From Planctomycetaceae bacterium (GTDB lineage: Bacteria > Planctomycetota > Planctomycetia > Pirellulales > Pirellulaceae): 36,758 nt of DNA. The number at the start of each line of letters is the position of its first letter. The first letter of the stretch is position 1. Shown one piece after another: positions 31,772 to 36,758 of this stretch. The DNA is taken from NCBI GenBank assembly GCA_005778405.1, contig SXOA01000197.1:1-36758 (forward strand), given 5' to 3'. The notes beneath the pieces were generated by a model, which did no database searches, was not told the origin of the DNA, and saw nothing but the letters and a program-made list of their open reading frames with translations. The position numbers and the translations under genes were made by a program.

Positions 31772-33130
31772 CTACGAGAACTCCAGCGGCTCATGTCGGT
31801 AACTCAAATCGAGCAAATCCATCGGATGCACAATCTTCAGCGTCTCTCCCTCCATTCGCGCCTGGCGGGCAATCTGCAACAGGCAGCCGGCATTAGCGGT
31901 GACCACAACTCTCGCTCCCGTCCGCCGAATGTTGTCCAGCTTTCGCCGTCCCAGTCGCTCCGCCATTTCCGGCTCGGTCAAGTTATAGGTCCCTGCCGCT
32001 CCGCAGCAGAGTTCCGATTCGGACAGATCCACAAGTTTCAGTCCTGGAATTTTCCTGAGCAGGTTCCGCGGCTGTTCGCGGACCTTCTGGGCATGAGCCA
32101 GGTGGCAGGCGTCGTGGTAGGTCGCGGTGATGTTGATTTCCCCCTGCGGCGTGACGAGGCCTAACTCGTCGAGGAATTCGCTGCAGTCTTTCACCTTGGC
32201 AGCGAACCGCTCGCGGGTTGCTTGGCTGTCGTCGTGCCAGTGGTGGCCATAGTCCTTGAGCATCGAGCCGCAGCCGGCGACGTTGACGATCACGGCGTCC
32301 ACGCTGCTGACGTCGAAGGCCCCGATGTTCTTGTCCGCCAGGTCGCGAGCGGGGGGGCTTTCGCCGGCATGAAAATGAATCGCTCCGCAGCACCCCTGCG
32401 ACTGCGGCACCACCACGTCGCAGCCGTTGTGTTGCAGCACGCGGGCCGTCGCCCAGTTGGTGTGGCGGAACATCACATCCCCCACGCAGCCGGTGAACAG
32501 GGCCACGCGCGCCCGCCGCTTCCCCACCGCCGGCAGAAAGTCCGGCAGCGCCGCCAGTGGCTTTTCCAGCTTCGGCAGCATCGTCACCAAGCGCCCCAGC
32601 CGCGAAGGCAACAACCGCCACAGGCCCGTGCCGATGAGTAGCCTCTCCAAGCCGAGCATCTGGGCGATGCGGGCCGGGATCAGCGACTTGCGGAGCTTGT
32701 CCGGATACGGGAACAGCCCGAACAAGATGTACTTGTGGAACCAGTCGCTCGTTTTCGGCCGTTTTGTTCCCGCCGCCATCGCGTCCTGCTCCATGTTCAC
32801 GCGGAACGGCTCGATCAGCTTGCCATACTGCACGCCGCTGGGGCACGCCGTCTCGCACGCCCGGCAGTCGAGGCACAGCTCCAAATGCCGCGTCACTTCC
32901 TTGTTCAGCTCCAGCCGCCCATCGGTCACTGCCCGCATCAAATAAATGCGTCCGCGGGGACTGTCGTTCTCGTTCCCCGTCTCCACATACGTCGGGCACG
33001 ACGCGGTGCACAGGCCGCAATGCACGCAGTCGAGGAACAACTCGTAATCAATCCCACGGCCGGGGGAACCAATCTGCGGCAGCATCGTGCCAGGCGAAGC
33101 GGTCGGCGGCGGCAACAAATCCGTGGTCAT
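31772..33130 (-). CDS. glcF: Glycolate oxidase iron-sulfur subunit GlcF
   Basis: A 452-aa protein from the ATG at 33130, whose upstream AGGGG is unusually close. Two 4Fe-4S clusters at the N-terminus: CVHCGLCTASCP (about 35-46) and CLDCRACETACP (about 86-97). Two cysteine-rich CCG domains follow, with GCCGAIHFHAGE near 245 and ELCCGAAGTYNL near 380, plus DACHLAHAQKVREQP. This is the electron-transfer subunit that works with the FAD subunits GlcD/GlcE to oxidise glycolate to glyoxylate. No glcD or glcE is adjacent, so the FAD subunits must lie elsewhere or the protein serves a related (S)-2-hydroxyacid oxidase. A lactate-type role (LldE/LutA-like) is a less likely alternative. Confidence 0.9.
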   Translation of the reverse strand: MTTDLLPPPTASPGTMLPQIGSPGRGIDYELFLDCVHCGLCTASCPTYVETGNENDSPRGRIYLMRAVTDGRLELNKEVTRHLELCLDCRACETACPSGVQYGKLIEPFRVNMEQDAMAAGTKRPKTSDWFHKYILFGLFPYPDKLRKSLIPARIAQMLGLERLLIGTGLWRLLPSRLGRLVTMLPKLEKPLAALPDFLPAVGKRRARVALFTGCVGDVMFRHTNWATARVLQHNGCDVVVPQSQGCCGAIHFHAGESPPARDLADKNIGAFDVSSVDAVIVNVAGCGSMLKDYGHHWHDDSQATRERFAAKVKDCSEFLDELGLVTPQGEINITATYHDACHLAHAQKVREQPRNLLRKIPGLKLVDLSESELCCGAAGTYNLTEPEMAERLGRRKLDNIRRTGARVVVTANAGCLLQIARQARMEGETLKIVHPMDLLDLSYRHEPLEFS

Positions 33131-33789
33131 CCCCTGATTTGACCAGCCCTCTGGGACTACGTACAGGCGGCGTTTAGCGCGCCCTTAACTTCCCCGATCG
33201 ACTGCCAGGACCGCATTCCCCTATTAGCGGCCCAAGGAGCGGTTTTGATACCGGGTTTCGCGGACGTGTTTTGATACCCTGTGTATCAGGAGTCCGCACG
33301 CAAACTCTGATGCTGTTGCGACTTGTGCCCCCCGGCCACCCAATACACCCGCGCCACCGCCGGATTTCTTGATACGCCCCATCCCCCATTATTCCGGGGG
33401 ATGTATCAGCGTTTTTATAAGCTGTTTCTCAGTCACAGTTACACAATCATCCGGCCACCCAGGGGCGTGTTTCCTTCCCTAACGACCGGATTGCCAAAGA
33501 GCCAACGGACCGGCTGAACCGGCCAGGCGCGCAAGCGCCGCATCTCTTAGATGCTCGATAGTGGCTATTTATTCACTATGGCTAAAAGATTCTTTTCCGC
33601 TTGGCGCAGGCCAGAAAGTTGGAGTCCCGCCTTCAGGCGGCTCTTGGTACTGCCTGAAGATGGACTCCAGCGAGGAGCCGAACCTATTCTCCCCTCAATT
33701 GTCGGTATTTGGATGGCATTTCCGTCAGAACTACGTTTTCGATTAGACTGCGCCAAAGTCGCATTTAGTTGCTTTCCAAGAGTCCAGCC
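33131..33789. other. 659-bp gap with palindromes, no gene
   Basis: This is the longest gene-free stretch. It holds TGATAC sites: TGATAC/GTATCA with a 5-bp spacer at 33272-33288, nested in a CGGAC/GTCCG outer pair (33261-33295), and a second pair at 33370-33408 enclosing ATCCCCC/GGGGGAT and followed by five T. A lone TGATAC lies at 33246-33251. Other hairpins occur near 33508-33537 (ACCGGCTGAACCGGC-type and GGCGCGCAAGCGCC) and an ATAGTG/CACTAT pair near 33560-33582. A dispersed repeat lies at 33618-33671. Short ORFs here cross these repeats and are not credible. Both flanking genes are divergent, so their promoters are here. Confidence 0.6.
33618..33671. repeat. Dispersed palindromic element, two-armed copy
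   Basis: The left arm begins GTTGGAGTCCCGCCTTCAGG and the right arm ends CTGAAGATGGACTCCAGC; they pair imperfectly around TCTTGGTA. It shares its left arm almost exactly with the copy inside the PDZ protein gene (14705-14731) and with 16657-16717. It lies about 120 bp before the RNA ligase gene. Confidence 0.75.
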
Positions 33790-34530
33790 ATGGGTGCCTC
33801 ACGCGACGATTTCATCAAGTACCCGCGGACGCCCCATTTGTTCGGCTCCAGCGGCACCGACGACGATAAGCATCTTGGGCAGGAGGAGTCGGCGAGGCTG
33901 ATCGCCGACGAGTCATTGGTAGTCGAGGAGAAGCTCGACGGCACCAACGTCGGCCTGCACTTCACGGCTGCCGGGCGGATGGTGCTGCAATGCCGCGGGC
34001 ATGAGATCACCAGCGGCATGCATCCGCAGTACGACCTATTCAAGCAATGGACGAGCGTCAAGCGCCCCGTGCTGGAGTCGCTGCTCGCGGACCGGTTCAT
34101 CCTGTTCGGCGAATGGCTCTATGCGAAGCATTCGGTGCATTATCTTCAGCTCGACCATTACTTTTTCGAGTTCGATATCTACGACAAACAAGCCGCCGCG
34201 TTTTTGGACCTCAAGCAACGCCTGGAAATGCTGGAAGGGACGAACCTGTGCACCGTTCCAGTCCTGCATCGCGGCCCGGCAGCGGAAGGCGATCTTCAAA
34301 AGCTGATTGGCCCATCGCGGTTCGCCAGCGTTTTCGAAAATCCGCTCACGTGCGTCGGTGATTCGCTCATGGAAGGGCTGTACGTGCGGACCGAAGCCAG
34401 CGGCCAGGTGACCGCGCGGGCCAAGCTCGTGCGGCCGGAGTTCACCGAGCGGGTTAAGCAGAGCGAGCACTGGCAGCAGCAGGCCATGGTGCCGAACCAG
34501 TTGCGGGAAGGAGTCGATATCTGGTCATGA
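33790..34530 (+). CDS. ATP-dependent RNA ligase (nucleotidyltransferase superfamily)
   Basis: A 246-aa protein from the ATG at 33790 ([20 protein letters not shown]); no clear ribosome binding site. It has the motifs of covalent nucleotidyltransferases that seal RNA: motif [13 protein letters not shown] with adenylation Lys48, motif III/IIIa [15 protein letters not shown] and FFEFDIYD, motif IV MEGLYVR with Glu195, and motif [11 protein letters not shown] with Lys212. The size suits a minimal ligase lacking DNA-ligase OB and zinc domains. It joins 5'-phosphate and 3'-OH RNA ends. The next gene overlaps it by 4 bp and encodes the enzymes that make such ends, so the two should act as a repair pair. 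The exact Rnl subfamily cannot be set by eye. Confidence 0.9.
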   Translation: MGASRDDFIKYPRTPHLFGSSGTDDDKHLGQEESARLIADESLVVEEKLDGTNVGLHFTAAGRMVLQCRGHEITSGMHPQYDLFKQWTSVKRPVLESLLADRFILFGEWLYAKHSVHYLQLDHYFFEFDIYDKQAAAFLDLKQRLEMLEGTNLCTVPVLHRGPAAEGDLQKLIGPSRFASVFENPLTCVGDSLMEGLYVRTEASGQVTARAKLVRPEFTERVKQSEHWQQQAMVPNQLREGVDIWS

Positions 34531-35639
34531 TTGCCTGGGAAGAAATACACGCCGCGAGTAATGATGAGATTCTGGTGTGGGCTGAGTCCGAGCCTTGGGC
34601 CCGCGCGATGGCGGCTTGCCAGCAGGACGCCGCGTGGCACGCGGAAGGCGATGTCTGGACCCACACGCGGCTGGTGGCGGCGCAACTCGAGGCTCTCCCA
34701 GAGTGGCCGCAGCTCAGCCGCGACTCGCAACTCGCGCTTCTCTTCACCGCCCTGTTTCACGATTCGGGTAAGCCAGCCACAACGCAGCCCGATCCGGAGA
34801 CAGGTCGGCTCCGTTCCCCAAAGCACGCGCTAAGAGGAATGGAAATCGCCCGCTCAGTCTTGCGAGATTTGGGCTGCGGCCTCGAGCAACGGGAGGAGAT
34901 TGCCGCCCTTGTACGCTACCACGGCCGTCCGGCGTTCGTGCTGGAGAAAGAAGACCCGGCCCGCGAAGTCATCTCCCTTTCCTGGCTCACCAACCAGCCG
35001 CTGCTATTTCTGTTCGCCCTGGCGGACACCCGCGGCCGTCTGACCCGCGAAAACACTCGGCCGGAGGAGAACCTGCACTTTTACCAAGGGGTCGCGGAGG
35101 AAAACAACTGCTTCCGTCAGCCTTATCCGTTCGCCAACGACCAGGCCCGGTTCCTGTTCTTTCGCGACTCGCTGTCGAGCCTCTACTACACTCCGCAGGA
35201 AGATTACCGCTGCACGATGACGCTTGTCTGCGGCCTGCCGGGCGCGGGCAAAAACCGCTGGCTCGCCCAGAACCGTGAAGGGCTGCCGGTCGTCTCGCTC
35301 GACGACCTCCGCGAAGCGCACGGCGTGGATCCGACCGAAAACCAAGGCCGCATCGCCCAACTCGCGCGGGAAGCCTGCCGCGAACACCTCCGCGCCGGGC
35401 GGGACTTCGCCCTGAACGCCACCAACACCGTCCGGCAAACAAGAGTCAAATGGATCAACCTCTGCGCCGACTACGGGGCCCGGATCGAAGTCGCATATCT
35501 CGAACCTCCGCTCCCCCAACTCCTGGCTCAAAACCGCAACCGCCCCACCGCCGTCCCCGAGTCCGTCATGCACCGGCTGCTGGACAAGCTGGAACCGCCG
35601 ACGCAGGTGGAAGGGCATGCGGTAAGGCTGGTGGAATGA
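34527..35639 (+). CDS. HD-Pnk: HD-domain phosphoesterase fused to 5'-OH polynucleotide kinase
   Basis: A 370-aa protein whose ATG overlaps the ligase stop (ATGA, 34527-34530). The N-terminal HD domain (about 40-210) carries WTHTRLVA with His46, [12 protein letters not shown] with His78-Asp79, [13 protein letters not shown] and [10 protein letters not shown], fitting a metal-dependent phosphohydrolase. The C-terminal P-loop kinase (about 228-365) has [12 protein letters not shown] with Lys242, SLDDLRE with Asp259 and Arg262 (compare Asp35/Arg38 of T4 Pnkp), FALNATNT and the [18 protein letters not shown] lid. The same domain order was described for Runella slithyformis HD-Pnk, which heals 2'(,3')-phosphate and 5'-OH RNA ends (recalled). 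Odd point: Asn243 follows the P-loop Lys where Ser/Thr is usual. Confidence 0.92.
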   Translation: MIAWEEIHAASNDEILVWAESEPWARAMAACQQDAAWHAEGDVWTHTRLVAAQLEALPEWPQLSRDSQLALLFTALFHDSGKPATTQPDPETGRLRSPKHALRGMEIARSVLRDLGCGLEQREEIAALVRYHGRPAFVLEKEDPAREVISLSWLTNQPLLFLFALADTRGRLTRENTRPEENLHFYQGVAEENNCFRQPYPFANDQARFLFFRDSLSSLYYTPQEDYRCTMTLVCGLPGAGKNRWLAQNREGLPVVSLDDLREAHGVDPTENQGRIAQLAREACREHLRAGRDFALNATNTVRQTRVKWINLCADYGARIEVAYLEPPLPQLLAQNRNRPTAVPESVMHRLLDKLEPPTQVEGHAVRLVE

Positions 35640-35649
35640 TCTCGCGACG

Positions 35650-35820
35650 CTAATTGGAATCAGGCTCCTTGTCCGGGCGAGCGTCCTTTGGCGCAAGCGG
35701 CGAAATCTTAGGATGTGCGCCCTTGGCCTTGTCGCCATCCTCAGGCGAGTCATAGATCGCCTCGCCGACGCACTCCCCCAAAATGATGTACGGCTCCGCC
35801 ACGCCTCGATGTTCGCCCAT
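35650..35820 (-). CDS. 56-aa hypothetical protein downstream of a toxin-antitoxin pair
   Basis: The ATG at 35820 follows the toxin stop by 3 bp and the ORF runs 56 codons to TAG at 35650. The sequence opens MGEHRGVAEPYIILGECVGE and ends in an acidic, proline- and lysine-rich tail (ARPDKEPDSN). No family is recognised and it is below usual gene-calling size. The tight spacing suggests a third cistron of the toxin-antitoxin operon. It could also be a remnant of a longer gene, or chance. Confidence 0.5.
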   Translation of the reverse strand: MGEHRGVAEPYIILGECVGEAIYDSPEDGDKAKGAHPKISPLAPKDARPDKEPDSN

Positions 35821-35823
35821 GTT

Positions 35824-36093
35824 TCATCTCGATCGCAGTAGCTTGTCATAGTCCGCGTGCAAGCCAATCCAGAACCAGGCCAGCGTGTCGCCATCGAGTG
35901 CGGCGACGGCGCGGTAGCTGATGCCCACACGCACCGAGAACGTAAGCGGGTCGTCATTGACCTTCTTGAAGTGCAGCCCCGGATGGTGCGGGTCCGCTTG
36001 AAATAGCCGGTAGGCCTCCCGTGCCTGCTGCTGAACGTGAGCCGGCAAGCGGGCGAACAGCTCGCGGAACTGCCGGGTCGTGCGGGACTTCAT
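35824..36093 (-). CDS. RelE/ParE-family toxin
   Basis: An 89-aa protein. Typical RelE/ParE fold pattern: TTRQFRELFARLPAHVQQQAREAYRLFQADPHHPGL (two N-terminal helices), then HFKKVNDDPLTFSVRVGISYRAVAALDGDTLAWFWIGLHADYDKLL (beta sheet and C-terminal WIGLHADYD). RelE members cut mRNA on the ribosome and ParE members poison gyrase; the sequence alone does not decide, and the HADYDKLL ending is common in planctomycete members. The start overlaps the antitoxin stop by 4 bp (ATGA). Confidence 0.9.
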   Translation of the reverse strand: MKSRTTRQFRELFARLPAHVQQQAREAYRLFQADPHHPGLHFKKVNDDPLTFSVRVGISYRAVAALDGDTLAWFWIGLHADYDKLLRSR

Positions 36094-36308
36094 AGCCGCT
36101 CCGGGTCCAGCGCTTCTGTCTTTCCGGCACGGTGTTCTTCGATGGCTTCTCGCGCCAGGCGGCCTAACTTATCCCCCGAGCCGGCGATGGTTTGATCGAA
36201 CGCGTCCTCGGCGGCGAGCTCCGCCAAGAGACGCGAAGCGAGCAAATCTTGCTCCTGAGTGGAACGCTTGGCGGCTTCGGTAAATGCCTGTTGCAATAAC
36301 GTGGTCAT
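36090..36308 (-). CDS. Antitoxin of the RelE/ParE pair
   Basis: A 72-aa protein from the ATG at 36308. Helical N-terminus (MTTLLQQAFTEAAKRSTQEQDLLASRLLAELAAEDAFDQTIA) and a flexible C-terminus (LAREAIEEHRAGKTEALDPERL), the layout of small antitoxins that bind the toxin with their tail. It precedes the toxin gene with overlapping stop/start, the normal order. No DNA-binding motif is obvious, so autoregulation cannot be shown. The family resembles short planctomycete and cyanobacterial antitoxins. Confidence 0.88.
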   Translation of the reverse strand: MTTLLQQAFTEAAKRSTQEQDLLASRLLAELAAEDAFDQTIAGSGDKLGRLAREAIEEHRAGKTEALDPERL

Positions 36309-36323
36309 GGAGATCCTCCAGGT

Positions 36324-36758
36324 CTATTCTACTCCGATTCCGCCTTGCCGCGCCACTTCCACCAGCGTCCTCACATACGCCCCACTCCCTCCCGCATCCA
36401 GAAACGGTTTCGCGGTGTCGAGGAAAGCGGGGCCAGCGATATCCATGTGGACCCAGGGTTTGCCGGCGACGAATTCTTCCAGGAACTTGCCGGCGGTGAT
36501 GGCGCCTCCCCAGCGGCCGGCGCCGACGTTTTTGATGTCGGCGACTTCGCTTTTGATTTGCTCGCCGTATTCCGCGAACATGGGGAGCTGCCAGACTTGT
36601 TCACCGGCGGAGTCGGCTGCCTGGCTGACGGCGTCGCACCAGGGCTGGTTGTTGGTCATCAGGCCAGCCACGTCGTTGCCGAGGGCGATGACGCAGGCTC
36701 CGGTGAGGGTGGCGAGGTCGATGAGCCGGGAGGGGTTGTGCTGGAGGGCGACGTCGAG
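36324..36758 (-). CDS. pepA: Leucyl aminopeptidase (M17), C-terminal part (cut by window edge)
   Basis: The last 144 codons, ending at TAG 36326-36324; the start lies beyond the window. M17 features: LIDLATLTGACVIALGNDVAGLMTNN, then WQLPMFAEYGEQIKSEVADIKNVGAGRWGGAITAGKFLEEFV and WVHMDIAGPAFLD, the C-terminal metal-proximal region of the cytosolic zinc/manganese exopeptidase that removes N-terminal Leu and other residues. The metal-binding NTDAEGRL block should sit just outside the window. The gene is downstream of nothing visible; the TA operon starts 15 bp after its stop, on the same strand, so read-through could express the TA genes. Confidence 0.95.
   Translation of the reverse strand, partial: LDVALQHNPSRLIDLATLTGACVIALGNDVAGLMTNNQPWCDAVSQAADSAGEQVWQLPMFAEYGEQIKSEVADIKNVGAGRWGGAITAGKFLEEFVAGKPWVHMDIAGPAFLDTAKPFLDAGGSGAYVRTLVEVARQGGIGVE

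Noticed and set aside
33174..33389. 71-aa minus-strand ORF in the large gap
   Set aside because: It runs through the TGATAC palindromes and is basic and glycine-rich with no family pattern.
33551..33901. 116-aa plus-strand ORF before the RNA ligase
   Set aside because: Its middle is the dispersed palindrome (33618-33671) and it runs into the ligase gene in another frame.
1..36758. tRNA or rRNA genes
   Set aside because: A scan by eye for T-arm sequences and conserved rRNA segments found none; a tRNA search program would be needed to be certain.

Overview
The window looks like a chromosomal segment of a planctomycete, probably of the order Pirellulales. The evidence is gene content rather than any marker gene. 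It holds a membrane-bound-dehydrogenase/HEAT/CxxCH protein of the PVC type, DUF1080 and GxDLY-SGNH secreted hydrolases, two PQQ-like beta-propeller exoproteins, a planctomycete-type ECF sigma factor beside a giant Ser/Thr kinase, and housekeeping genes scattered singly among them. The DNA is GC-rich. No rRNA, tRNA, CRISPR array or transposase gene was seen.

Layout. 1-2038 (minus): 5' part of a class II fructose-bisphosphate aldolase, then a two-gene pair of arrestin-like proteins. 2283-6580 (plus): beta-propeller exoprotein, secreted GH2 glycosidase and queE. 6599-8773 (minus): family 2 glycosyltransferase and HDOD protein. 9104-13836: a small hydrophobic ORF, then on the minus strand a probable operon of a HEAT/galactose-binding-like protein, a beta-propeller protein, aroA and pdxJ. 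14072-16630 (minus): ECF sigma factor, membrane anti-sigma and a catalytically dead HtrA-like PDZ protein. 16878-22170 (plus): mgsA, a DUF1566-like secreted protein, then an ECF sigma factor and a 1107-aa kinase. 22183-26893: a zinc-ribbon membrane protein, the 1113-aa cytochrome-like dehydrogenase, and a lipoprotein built from 11-residue LEA-like repeats. 26992-28908 (minus): DUF1080 protein and SGNH esterase. 29046-31717 (plus): small membrane protein, MmgE/PrpD, truB. 31772-33130 (minus): glcF. 33790-35639 (plus): an RNA ligase overlapping an HD-polynucleotide kinase, i.e. an RNA end-healing-and-sealing cassette. 35650-36308 (minus): RelE/ParE toxin-antitoxin pair followed by an unannotated 56-aa ORF. 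36324-36758: 3' part of leucyl aminopeptidase.

Two themes stand out. First, the RNA ligase/HD-Pnk pair encodes every activity needed to repair a cut RNA (2'/3' phosphate removal, 5' phosphorylation, ligation). Second, the window is peppered with short dispersed repeats: heptamer arrays at four loci, a palindrome reading GVPPSGG, and long inverted repeats. Three of these elements sit in frame inside genes (prpD, the kinase and the PDZ protein), adding peptide segments with no obvious role. Coordinates and motifs were read directly from the sequence; family assignments are by recognition, without database searches.
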